Notes: generated by a model from the letters alone, not told the origin. Shown: positions 30,828 to 41,563, counted from the first letter of the stretch. The stretch is DNA of 64,000 bases from Agrostemma githago (GCA_958450325.1 OY288243.1:63844606-63908605), one strand, 5' to 3'. A program made the numbers and translations.

Positions 30828-31309
30828 AGAAGTGAGCAAAATAAACCGAACCGGTTTTAAAACCAAAACCGAACCGAAATCCGGTTTAAAAAACCCAAAA
30901 AACCGGATTTTTGAAGTTCAAAACCGGTTCGGGTACCCGAACCGTTTTTTTAGTGAAAAATCGGGTCGATTTCGGTTCACAATTTTAAAAACCGGGTACC
31001 CGGTTTTGAACTGGTTTACACTTTTAAACGAAAAAAAATAAAATTTTCATATGTAAATTAGTGAAACTGGGTCAAAAATCGGTTCGAAACCGGTTCAAAA
31101 AACCGGTTTATAACAAAGATAACAATATTTTTTTAAAACCGGGTCATAAAAAGCGGTTGGGTTTAAACCGGTTCGGTTTTGGTTTACAATATAAAAAAAA
31201 CCGGGTACCCGGTTAAAACCAGGTCGGTTTCAGTTCGGGAAAAAATGGTTTTCAAAAACCGGGTACTCGAAAACCGGTTCGGGTACCCGGTTTTCCTCAC
31301 CCCTGATAT
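30828..31309. mobile_element. MITE rich in ACCGGTT, probably hAT type
   Basis: Left end TAGAAGTGAGCAAAA, right end (reverse complement) TATCAGGGGTGAGGAAAA, with inverted similarity. Flanked by TGTTCTC at 30821-30827 and 31310-31316. The inside is a dense patchwork of AACCGGTT, GGGTACCCG and CCGAACCGG. It interrupts a coding part of the Ulp1-like gene, since open, matching-type coding sequence lies on both sides. Confidence 0.75.
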
Positions 31310-31689
31310 TGTTCTCTTTTCACTACTGGTTGATCCTGTTGTTGGTCCCTTTTCCTCTTACCCCCAGACTGTCGAACAGTTGTTCCGACATGCGCACAAC
31401 AACATTGTCGGTCGCTGTATCAAATGTGACCTTCTTCTTTTTCTTTCCACTGCCTTTCACAACAATTTTTGTCTCCCCCACATCCATCTCACCAACGATG
31501 TGGTCTCCGAATGTATCTTTCACAATCTTCTTCTTCTTACCTAATTTTTTTTCCACAACCACTTCATTGCTAATGACATGGTCGCGAACGACGTGGTCGG
31601 CCCCTATCTCTCTAACGACTTTCTTCTTACCACCCTTCATTCGAACATTTTTCTTCCCTCTAGCCATTTTGCTGCAATAACAACATGCG

Positions 31690-32290
31690 TAATGAGTGTG
31701 ACTATACAACTGAGTATACAGCTTCAACTGTGTGATTCTACAACAAAATATTTGTGATTATATATTTTCAACTGTGTGAATATACAACCTCAAACGATTG
31801 TGAATATACAACCTCAAATGTGTGACTCTGCAACATAACGAGTGCGGTTATACAGCTTCAACCGTGTGACTATAGAACATAATCTGTATGACTATACAAC
31901 AACAATATCACCCCTGACTACAATATGCGTACTAAGTGTGATTGTACAACAAAATGTCTGTGATTATATATTTTCAACTGTGTGTTTAGACAACATAACC
32001 ATTGTGAATATACAACCTCAAACGTGTGACTCTGCAACATAACGAGTGCGACTATACAGCTTCAACCGTGTGACTATACAACCTACTCTGTATGATTATT
32101 CAACATTCAACCTGTGACTATACAACTTCAACCGTGTGATTATAGAACATAATCTGTATGACTATACAACTACAATATCACCCATGACTACAACAAGAAT
32201 GTGTGCGACTCTACATAATTACTATGACTCTACAATGTCACCAGTGTGACTATACAACAAAAACCACATTAGCGAAGTCACATGCATAAT
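31690..32290 (+). repeat. minisatellite filling intron 1 of the Ulp1-like gene
   Basis: Some 25 degenerate units such as GTGTGACTATACAACNTAA, GTGTGATTATATATTTTCAAC and TGTGACTCTGCAACATAACGA. A higher-order unit of about 250 bases seems duplicated: 31725-31910 resembles 31940-32170. Confidence 0.88.
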
Positions 32291-32299
32291 TAGAAAGAT

Positions 32300-33042
32300 G
32301 ATTATGGGGACTTCAACATGAAAAAATCAGACGACTGTACAGATTCATGAACTTCAACAAGGAAATATCAAGTCATTACATCTTCTAAATTAAAGAAATA
32401 AAAACCTAAGGAAATCTTTGACTGTACAACTACAACCAAAGAAATAAAAACAAAGAAATATCATGACTATACAACTACAACCACATATGACTGCACAAAA
32501 AAATGCATTATATGAATTTTAGGGTTTATGCATGATCAGAGTTGAACAAAAAAATACATCATTAATTTTAGGGTTATCAGGACGATGGAAGTTCGAGAAT
32601 GAAACTTTGAACATACCTTCGTATGATGATCGAAAGTTTATGCATAATCGGAGATGTTGGTGGAGTATGATTGGAGCACAGATGGAGCTTACAACCTTCG
32701 AGTTTTTTTAGAGAGAGAAATGGGAGAGTAGAAGAGTTTGTGGCTGATGAAATGTATGTATGGCTGATGAAATGAATTCAAAAGGGGGTGATTAGGAAGT
32801 GTAATGAGTAATAGGCGGGAGAGTAGAGGAATGAGTTAATGACAGTAGAGGAGGTGGAGGACGGAAGTGACTGATTGGGTGAGGGGTTGACGCACGGCGT
32901 TTCTGTACAATGTCAGTCCCCTTTTTTTTATAAACTTGAAGCCCATCCATCCATCTTAAGATGGATGCAAGGCCAAGATCAAGACTAATAGACTCTTAAG
33001 AAGTTAATAACTCCCTTGATCCCCCTTTCTCTCTCTCTCTAC
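32300..33042. other. end of intron 1, first exon and promoter-side DNA of the Ulp1-like gene
   Basis: AT-rich intron to 32616; exon region from 32617 upward (minus strand) with no ATG-led frame. A perfect 20 bp palindrome, CATCCATCTTAAGATGGATG, is at 32948-32967. The far limit of the gene is not defined. Confidence 0.45.
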
Positions 33043-33064
33043 ATATATACATACATATATATAC

Positions 33065-33119
<55 letters not shown>
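33043..33119. repeat. AT/ACAT microsatellite
   Basis: ACATATATACATACATATAT followed by about 25 AT dinucleotides. Confidence 0.95.
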
Positions 33120-33121
<2 letters not shown>

Positions 33122-33424
33122 AAGTTTTTTTCGAGTGACATTGGTCCGTTTCATCAAACCTTAAATTAGAAAATTATCATAAATAATAATAAAAAATCAA
33201 CTAGAGAATCTTTTATTTATTATAATATATATTTAATCTATTATATTAATGTGATGTTTTACAATCTTTAGATAAAACCCTTTAAAATTCCTTCTTTTTT
33301 TTAAATTTTTGTAAAAAAAATTATAAAAATGAAATAAGCAGATTCGTGATAGAAAATGCTTTCATTAGAGTATAAATTTCATGTTATTTGTTCTAAAAAA
33401 ATGTGATGAATTTATTACATATAA

Positions 33425-34655
33425 CAGTTGTAAAATTATCCCACATCGACGATTTATAATATAGTTATGAAATTCTATATTATAAATAAGAGCAATCATT
33501 CGTTCTTAGATATCTATAAAAAAATCTTTTGAATTTCAAAAAGAGTTCTTAAGACTATAAACCTTATATTATAAATAAGAGTAATCATTTGGTTTTATAC
33601 ATCGATCAATAAAAACTTTTAAATTATCCCACATCGAAAAATTATGATGGGGTGATGGAATTCTATATTGTAAATAAGAGTAATCGTTTTGTTTTAAATA
33701 TTGACCAAAAGAAATTTGAGTCTTAAAAAAGTTTTTAATATGTAAGACTACAAAGTTAAAATCATTCCACATCGAAAAATTATAATAATGTGATGAAATT
33801 ATGTATTACAATTAGAGTAATCATGTATTTTTTAGTCTTAAAAAAAGCTCTTAAGATTATAAACTTAAGTAATTATCCCACATAAAAAAATTATGACGAG
33901 GTGATAGAAGACTAAAACTTAAATAAATTATCCCACATCGAAAAATTATGATAAGTTGACGAATTCTATATTATAAATAAAGACTAATATTCATTCTTAA
34001 ATATTAATTAAAAAAACTTTTAAGTCTTAAAATGTCTCTAAATAAGAGTAGAAACTTAAAGTAAAAATAACCTCATATCAAAATATTTTAATAAGGTGAT
34101 GGAACTTTATATTATAATTGATAAGAGTAATCATGTACTTTTATATATTAACCAAAAATCTTTTGAGTCTTAAAAATATCTTAAAACTATAAACTTAAGT
34201 AAAACTATCCCACACTCGAAAAATTATAAAGTTTATCAACCAAAAATCTTTGAAGTCTTAAAAAAACTCTTAAGACTATTCATTAAATAAAAAAATTATA
34301 ATAAGGTGATGAAATTGTATATTATAATTCGTTCTTAGACATCAACCAACAATCTTTTGACTCTTGAAAAAACTTCCAAGTAAAGTGACATCAACCAAAA
34401 ATTTCTATTACGGAATATAATAAGAGTAACCACCTTCAATACAAATAATAGTAAAATTATCCCACATCGACAGTTAATAAGGTGATGAAATTCTATATTA
34501 TAAATAAGAGTAATCATTCGTTATCCGCTAAAAATATCTTGAGTCTTAAAGAGCTCTTAAAATTATAAATCTTAAGTAATTATCCTAATCGAAAAATTGT
34601 GACGTTATGAAATTTTACATTATAAATAAGAGTAATCATTATTGTTTTTAAATAT
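33425..34655 (+). repeat. Diverged tandem repeats with snRNA-type USE and TATA motifs
   Basis: Eight or more copies of a block with ATCCCACATCG (or a 1-2 base variant), a GGTGATGAAATTCTATATTA stretch with TATAAATA, AAGAGTAATCAT and GAGTCTTAAAAAAACTCTTAAG. The upstream-element-like motif is at 33438, 33626, 33764 (variant), 33875 (variant), 33930, 34207 (variant), 34459 and 34582 (variant). In five copies the TATA-like box follows after 29-32 bases. ATCCCACATCG fits the plant snRNA upstream element RTCCCACATCG, and the spacing suits the Pol II snRNA class. No snRNA-like sequence follows. Confidence 0.7.
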
Positions 34656-35726
34656 TGATGGTAGGTGTTTGTCGTCTATCCTACCGATCAAAATAATAAT
34701 CAACGAACCTAAGCTAGGTAGATAGGGTAAGTCGAGTCGATCCTCAGGGACGGGAGTTCCAACCTAAGTATGCCACGAATTATACTAAATTCTAGGCCAA
34801 CAACAAAGGAAAATTATCGAGATTAAGTGCAAAGTAGACTAATGTCTACTAAACGAAGAAGATACAAGAAGAATAATTGATTTGGGTTGGACAAAGGCTA
34901 AGGACTAAGAATTGCATAAATGACAACGATTCAACTAATACTAAATTAAGACAACTAACAAGAAAACAATGACTAAAAGGATAGAGAATTCAATAAGAGA
35001 AGGACTAGGATTGGGTCGGGCTCAATGGTGTCGAGAAAATCAAGGGTGAATAAGAACGAAAGGATAGTCAAGCTATCTAGGCATAATCTGGACTCTCGCT
35101 CCAAAACCGTCCTAGAGGTTCCCCGCTCTCGTGCAAGAACTCATCCTAGCAACGTACAAGGTCACAAGAAAAAGGCAAGAAAACATGCATTTTCAACTAC
35201 AAGTCATACAAGCATTTCATCAAACATGATCCATGCATACAACCAAGAAGCAACCAAAACTACCACCAACATCTTAAACAAACCCTTAATCACCCATAAA
35301 GACACCAACTTCCCCTACTAATCCTAGCAAGAAGACTACTCACACATATCTAATGGAGAACAAACAACAATTATAAGAAAACTCGTAACAAAAGCATTCA
35401 TATTGAAATCTAAACTATTCTCAACAAATAACACAAACAAAGATTCAAACTTTAAATAAAAGAGGAAGAGATTATACCATCTTTACAAGAGAGAATGAAA
35501 GGAACAATCTTTGAATAAAATAAACCCAAGAGGATAAGCAATGTTGTCAAGATTGGATAATCCAATACAAGTCTTCAAGAATTCAAAGATGAAACAAGGA
35601 TTAAACTAGATTTAAGGACTAATGGAAGAGTAATTAAGGAGGGATTAAGCTAATCTACACTAGTCTAAGCTAATCTATCTTAAGGTAGATCTAGGGTTTT
35701 GTGATAACAAATTATTACAAGAGGGA

Positions 35727-35736
35727 CTATTTATAG
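35727..35736 (-). promoter_or_regulatory. TATA box of the solo LTR
   Basis: CTATAAATAG on the minus strand, 53 bases downstream of the nearest palindrome in element orientation. Confidence 0.65.
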
Positions 35737-35788
35737 GGTAGGAAGAAAGGGGAGGAAGCGAGGAAGCGAAACATATGAGAAACAAGCC

Positions 35789-35867
35789 TCATGGCCGTGA
35801 TAGGGGCCTCACGATCGTGAGGGGTGCCCGTCTCGGCCGTGAGGGTGGTGGCTCACGGCCGTGAGCC
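35789..35867. repeat. Four CACGGCCGTG-type palindromes in the solo LTR
   Basis: TCATGGCCGTGA (35789), CCTCACGATCGTGAGG (35807), CTCGGCCGTGAG (35832) and GCTCACGGCCGTGAGC (35851). Centres are about 20-23 bases apart. Confidence 0.9.
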
Positions 35868-36236
35868 TCTTCTGTAGCCCGCTTTCTCTCGTCTTTGCTT
35901 CACGGCTTGCTAGTTTATATTCCCGGTCGAAAATATGGGTGACATGGCCGTCTAGCTTCACGGGTCGACTCCTTACTTTTCCTTGGTCCTATGGATATCT
36001 CGTGACTCGAAATCGGTCCTTACGACGTAGACATGGGCTTAAAAGGCCGCGTTCTTGCCATACGAACCTAGAAACACAAAATATCACTAGAGAAGGCATT
36101 AGTAGCACAGAAACCGCTTCTAAAAGCGATTAAACTAAGGAAAAAACAAGTAAGCTAATAAACGTTTTAAATCTCAAACCAAACCCGTTAGTTCCGTGTT
36201 TGGTTTCTGTCGGGTATTCATATACTTATCAAATAT

Positions 36237-37071
36237 CAGTATTTGGAAAGTGTATATATATTTATTTATGTATCAAAGAATTAATTAAGATAGTTTAGAC
36301 TAATTTGAATCGTGTCGGGTTCGTGGTATGAGCTTCAACCCAATTAAATAACATTTTGTGCTCGCATCGATCCACATACATAAATGAATTATTAAGTCTT
36401 AACCCAAACTGTTATTAATTACGTGTTGGGTTCGTATCATGTTATTGCATTGGATCGTGTCGTCACTAGCCAGCTATTAATCTACGATTATTTTTCATCA
36501 TTAAATTTTATCGGTACATAATTTCTTTTGCTCTTATATACACTCAAAATTTACATGATTAATTTTTTTTCTTTGTTTGGATGTAACATACATACGGTTA
36601 ATTTGCTCAACTTATGAAAGTTAAGGATAGTTCCAACAAACAAGACTACTTTCAGGGAATAAATCAAGGTGTAATTTTTTTAAATAATCATAAATATAAA
36701 GTTCCGAAACTACCCCTTCACTAATAATTGATGTTAAATTTTAAGTTTTAAAAATAATTAGGTAAAATACTATTACACCCTCGGTGGCGCACAAATTAAG
36801 AGCCACCGGGTGGCGCCATCTCATTTTCCTATATATATATAGAGAGAGAGAGAGAAGAGATCAAATAAGGCTTGGGATACCCTATAAGTTCATAAGTATT
36901 GTTGTTAGTCCTTGGATTAACTTGAGATGAATGGTTGAGATGCTACTATGTTTATTTATTTTTCAAAAAAAAAACTTAATTCTCTATCTTACCTTATTAC
37001 CCAACACCATCAACCACCACCACTCAACACTACCACTACAACCACCACCCATGCACCGGCCACCATTTCGG
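36237..37071. other. AT-rich DNA without a supported gene
   Basis: Continues the sequence interrupted by the solo LTR. Contains a small GC-rich inverted patch GGTGGCGC / GCCACC near 36784-36822 and AT/AG microsatellite 36830-36856. Nothing else recognised. Confidence 0.6.
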
Positions 37072-37152
37072 TGCCACCACGTCACCGGTGACCGCCACCA
37101 CGTCACCGGCGACCACCACGTCTCCGGCGACCACCACCACGTCGCCAGCGAC
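37072..37152. repeat. Four-unit GC-rich minisatellite CCACCACGTCACCGGCGA
   Basis: Four units of 18-21 bases with small changes. It sits just left of the LINE in DNA that is otherwise AT-rich. A frame through it (HHVTGD repeats) has no other support. Confidence 0.8.
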
Positions 37153-37179
37153 AACTTTAAAATTTCTGGGTTTTAGACG

Positions 37180-38712
37180 TTGTAAGGCTGCTAGCGATCT
37201 ATTGGAAACTGATAGACTTTAGTAAGGCTGCAGCGATCTATTGGAAACAGAGAGCGAAGATTAAGTGGGCAGAGGAGGGAGACATTTGTACCCGTTACTT
37301 TTTCAACAGAATGAAAGACAGAAGTGACAAGAATTTTATCTACTGTATTCAGAATAAACAAGGAGAGTGGACACAAGATATTAAGTAGATCACGAGAGAA
37401 TTACAGGATTATTTTCACTCGATATTCCAAGTGGGAAAGGAGCAAGTTCCTTTTGAAGATTTTTACTCAGAGAATTTTAAATTTTTTGATGTTAAAGGAA
37501 ATGGGGTGACAAAGGAGGAAGGTGAATCTTTATTACGTGATTTCACTAATAAAGAGATTAGGAAAGCTGTTTTCCAGTTAGGATCTTATAAACCACCAGG
37601 TCCGGATGGTATTCCGGGAGAGTTTTTAAAGAGATACTGGGAAGTCGTTAAAAAGGAAGCATGTGATGCAGTCAGAGCTACTACTAATTCAGGATTCGTA
37701 ATAAAGGAAATGAATAGGACATTCATCACTCTTATCCCCTAAGTCATCTAATCTGGAGAAGGTAGAACAGTATAGGCCAATTAGCCTGTGTAATGTGGTT
37801 ATGAAAATTATTATGAAATGCATGACGAATAGATGAAGACTATCATGGGGAATATTATTGGGGATTTCCAAAATGCCTTCGTCCCAGGAAGATCAATTGC
37901 AGATAATATTCTTATAGCTGACGAGTGTATAAAAACTATCAAGAAGAAGAAGTCTGGGAAAATTGGTCTTGTTGCGGATAAAGTCGATATGAGTAAGGCG
38001 TATGACCGTATAAGTTGGAATTTTTTGAAAGGAGCTCTTCTGGGATTAAAATTCCCAAAGAAATGGGTGGGGTTGATCTTGAACTGTGTTTCTTATGTTT
38101 CCTATTCGATCCTTTTTAATGGAGAACCAATCAAATTCTTCTCTCCTTCTTGTGGTTTGAGGCAGGGAGATCCCCTGTCCTCTTATCTGTTTGTTATTTG
38201 TTCGGAGATATTATCAAGAAATTTAAAAGGTATGTATGGAAGAAAGGGTATCCAAGGCATTAGAGTTGCTAGGAGGGCACCTGAAATCTCTCATTTGTTC
38301 TTCGCGGATGACTCTTTATTCTTTCTTAAAGGAGAGTGGAAGAATATAGTAATTTTTTTACAAAATTATCCAGAGATATTGTCTTATTTCGGGACAAGTT
38401 ATCAACAGACCAAAGTCCTCTGTTTTATTTAGTCCGAACTGCAATCTGTCCATTATACAAAGAACTTTGCTTCTACCCGACATAAAAATGTGTGAAGACC
38501 TAGGCTCCTATTTAGGCATTCCGGACATTGGAGGTCAAAAAAAGTCGAAGACTCATAGACTCATCATTGACAAAGTAAGACAAAGGATCACATCATGGAA
38601 TGGTATCTTTCTATCCCCAGCCGGAAGATTAACTTTGATCCATTCTGTCGTAGCCAACCTTTCAAGTTTCTTTCTATCGGTATACAAAACGCCGGTAAGT
38701 GTTGCTAATAAG
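37180..38712 (+). pseudogene. LINE (plant L1 type) RT, left part, split by Tat-2
   Basis: Non-LTR reverse transcriptase with YKPPGPDGIPGEFLKRYW, QNAFVPGRSIADN, DMSKAYDRISW, GLRQGDPLSSYLFV and the FADDS catalytic box near 38300. Interrupted by stops and frameshifts (37386, 37740, 37836, 38431). No endonuclease is seen, so it is 5' truncated near 37180, where a 25-base stretch (AAGGCTGC..GCGATCTATTGGAAAC) is present twice. The frame continues after Tat-2 at 53472. The copy is dead. Confidence 0.88.
38708..38712. repeat. target site duplication of Tat-2, left copy
   Basis: ATAAG directly before TGTGGACATG; the right copy is 53467-53471. The LINE frame resumes after it. Confidence 0.93.
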
Positions 38713-41008
38713 TGTGGACATGACATAGGTCCACCCCAACGCGGCCACGCGCGGGTTTGTGTAGGCGAATGAATCTCCATATGAGAATGGATCGAATTGA
38801 AATTTAGGTCTATGTGGAGTCGCCACCGAATTTTGTGGTTATTCGGAACCATTCGAGCCCACTCTATGTCGTAGTGGTCCGTATACAAAATACGGCCCGT
38901 TTCCGATGTCAGAGTTTATTGGGCTCGTCCCTTTGCATTTGATACCAATACCGACATTATCGGATATTGTGTATTGAATGACTCTCGTGCGCCAACGGTT
39001 TCGGGCATCCGGAAACTGAGGTTCTGAGTAAGGGGTGAGGGTACGTGTTGGGAAGCCCACAAAGGACACCCAACCCCGCCCGCACATTAGCGGCCTCTAC
39101 TAAGAATTCGAGTGACTTACAATACGCGCGCTAGTTAAACGGGAAAATGATATGCAAAGATTATTTTCCCTAAACATGTGAATGGAATTGAAAAGGGTTT
39201 CTAAGTCGATTTAATGCAATTAATTCTACGTCAAAGTGAAATTTTAGCATGTGGGTTCATTTTAGTAAAATAAAATAAACGACAAAAAACGACAAAGGAA
39301 ACAATCAAACCGTTAGTAACGATGTAACGAGTAATAAATTGAATAAAGATATAGATGTGATGAATGCATGATTTTGTCACGTGATGGATTAACACGTGTT
39401 GACCGAGGTCAAGGAAAAAAATATACCGAGATCTAAAAAAAATTGTTTTGTCTAAAAAAATGATGTTCGAAGAATAATAATAAAAAGAGCGAAATTGTTT
39501 TCTTCGGGAAATTGATGATTTTATTAAATCGCGTACAAATATTGCGTAATTTGCACTCGACTTAATATTTTCGATATTCGTCGTATTCAATATTCGATTA
39601 TGAAATCGATATTAAATACTTGGAATAATTTATACTCGATTTTAATTTTGATGCTCGTCATATCCCATATCCGATTATGGAATCGATATGGAATACTAGA
39701 GTGAAAAAATAAAGAAAATAATATAAGTCGTTTTAAATTAACTAGCACGATATAAATTTTCTCCGCGTTTATTAATGTCGTAATTAATTCAATTGAATTA
39801 GAGGACATCTATATTGGCATCAACGAAAATCGTGTTAATTAATTTATTTGACTAAATTATTAAATTCGACATCCAATTATGGAATTGGTATCGAATCTAA
39901 TAGATCGATACTTTAATTAAAAAACTCGACTTGATTCCCTCCGCATCCCGACATCATAATTAATTCTTGCGAATTGTTTGATGTCGGATCCGCATCAACG
40001 GGTTTCGACCCTTATAATGCTTGTTTTTGGAAAATAATGTAAATATACGACTAATGATAATGATGCAAACGAAATAAAAAAATTGTTTAAGTTAACTTAT
40101 CTCAATAATCAAGTAATCGGGGTATTGGAACAAGCGACCGTCAACGCTGTGTGCAGTACATTTGTATATTCGTGTTTCCTTATTCCGATACCCCTCTTAC
40201 TCGACACAAATCGATAAGTATTTTAATGTTTTGTATTAGTATTATCGATATTATGATGCAATAAAAAATAAAAATGAAAAAAAAAGTAAGAAAAAGCGAA
40301 GAAGATGACGAGAGGAAGAGAAGGAGAGAACGGGGTTTTGACACCCTCAACCTACATGTTCTTGTCTCGGATCGAACTCGTAACCGTGGCTTTAACACAA
40401 GAGTCTTCGAGGTTTTATGGAGGTTAAGTTATGGTGGCTCGGAATTGATTCCTAAAACTAGGTTTAGGGTTTTTTGCTAGTGTAGAATTGCTAGGGTTGG
40501 ATTAGGGTTTGTAATAGATGTTGTATGTGTGTGTAGAGTTGCTCTAGGGTTTTTTTCCAATGTCTGAAAGTGTGTTGCATGGGGGTGTTTTTATAGGCAT
40601 GGTCATGCACTTTGGTGTCTAGGGTTTTGCCTTGACGGACTTGACCTGATGGCCCGTCTGAAGATGGATTGTTGGTTTTGCTTCTTGAGTTGGACTTTTG
40701 ATGTTGTGAATGGTTGTTTTGTATGTCTCGGAAACGGCCTTGACCAGGGTTGACCCAATCGCAAAAAAGTCGGTTTTAATTCCGGTGTCGGTTTTGGCCC
40801 AAATTAGTCTTGTTTGGCTCGGAACGGTCCGCTGGGCCTGGATTCGAGGTTGATTTTGTGGGATTTGTACTCTGTAAGTGTGTTAGCCAGCGATTAATGG
40901 ATTTGAGCCCGTATCCGAGCGCATAGAAGCACGTTAGCGTCCGATCATCATCGGGTGTTTTTTGGAAACTGCCATAGACACCTGGCAGTCGAAATGCGGG
41001 TGTCTACA
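38713..41008 (-). repeat. 3' LTR of Tat-2
   Basis: 2296 bases. Its TATA box, minus strand CTATAAAAAC, is near 40587-40596; the other LTR has CTATATAAAC. The block next to the inner end of the LTR (38713-39130) is shared with Tat-1 and with the solo LTR at 26009. There is no palindrome pair of the ACTCGGCCGAGT kind. Confidence 0.95.
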
Positions 41009-41023
41009 GAGCCCCCACTCTGA
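41009..41023 (-). promoter_or_regulatory. polypurine tract of Tat-2
   Basis: Minus strand CAGAGTGGGGGCTC directly before the LTR, same as in Tat-1. Confidence 0.85.
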
Positions 41024-41555
41024 CTGAGGCTTGGACAGGGCGAAAGTCAGAGTATCCACCAGGCCAATCGAGGATTGAAACCTGGCGGACTTCCGGCCGG
41101 GTCGTTTATAGTCCATTAGACTTGCGTGAAGGGCTCGCCAGCCAAAAGTTAGAAGTCATACCTGAGCTGATGTCGATACTCCGTGGGGCATTTGGACTTG
41201 TCGCATAAGTCCTGGGTACGCCTGTATGTTGGCCCATCCCGTGAAAATGCTGGGGAGGTATAGCGGTTTGCATGTCCCTGTTTTAGTCGTACCTGTATGA
41301 GTCACATAAAATGCATGCAACACGTAGGCAGTAAAATGACTCGCGCTGGGGAGAAATGATTTTTTTGAAAATTTGAATTTTGAAAATTTGAAAAATTTGA
41401 GATTTTTGAGTTTTGGAAACGTTGAGATTTTGACTCCTAAAAAAGATTAGGAAAGTTCGGGATGGAGATTTCCGTGCTAGTATTGAGACTAGGATTGTGG
41501 TTTGATTCTTATTGAAATTAGGAAATTTTTCCTAAATAGTTTGCAAGGCTAATGC
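41024..41555. other. Tat-2 spacer between 3' LTR and antisense gene
   Basis: Matches 2207-2729 of Tat-1 in patches; no gene. Confidence 0.7.
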
Positions 41556-41563
41556 TATATATA
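41556..41563 (+). promoter_or_regulatory. TATA box of Tat-2 antisense gene
   Basis: TATATATA followed by GCCCCTCCTTGC, the match of the box at 2730 in Tat-1. Confidence 0.6.

Larger units (their letters stand above)
27632..32950 (-). pseudogene. Decayed Ulp1-protease / plant-mobile-domain type gene, 3' end lost
   Basis: Minus strand. A 5' exon ends at 32617 with donor GTATGT. Intron 1 (31672-32616) is minisatellite. Exon 2 follows acceptor TTATTGCAG, with ATG at 31665-31667 and a lysine-rich start (MARGKKNVRMKGGKKK). A domain with KLTADQIERVRDVGFGGLL (near 30700) and DDDFVRRFVLFALSSFLTPT (near 30450) is the type found in plant transposon-linked Ulp1 proteins. Donor GTAAGT at 29984 and acceptor TTATAG at 29088 bound another minisatellite intron. 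Then come an acidic stretch (28467-28805) and a final exon with DDMQSLEPGLQVTNNVVDCW (near 27800), the start of a Ulp1/C48 peptidase domain. The catalytic His/Asp/Cys part would lie further left but is not found. Frames break several times and a MITE sits in a coding part. Confidence 0.65.
34656..36231 (-). mobile_element. Solo LTR, TSD AATAT
   Basis: 1576 bases, on the plus strand TGATGGTAGG to ATACTTATCA, flanked by perfect AATAT at 34651-34655 and 36232-36236. GAGTCGATCCTCAGGGACGG near the left end is the reverse complement of the CTGAGGATCGATCC type end of Athila LTRs, so an Athila-related family is likely, orientation minus. TATA box (minus strand CTATAAATAG) at 35727-35736 and a palindrome cluster at 35789-35866. 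Some 150 bases of AAC-rich DNA lie near 35200-35290. Confidence 0.88.

Noticed and set aside
35025..35321. 98-residue frame in the solo LTR
   Set aside because: Inside a defined LTR, basic low-complexity composition, no support as a gene.
36931..37176. His-rich frame with HHVTGD repeats
   Set aside because: Only a short minisatellite read in frame; no similarity or gene structure.
38839..39087. Small frames repeated in every Tat LTR
   Set aside because: They are open by chance in the conserved LTR block; similar frames in several LTRs reflect sequence copy, and there is no start context or third-base bias.
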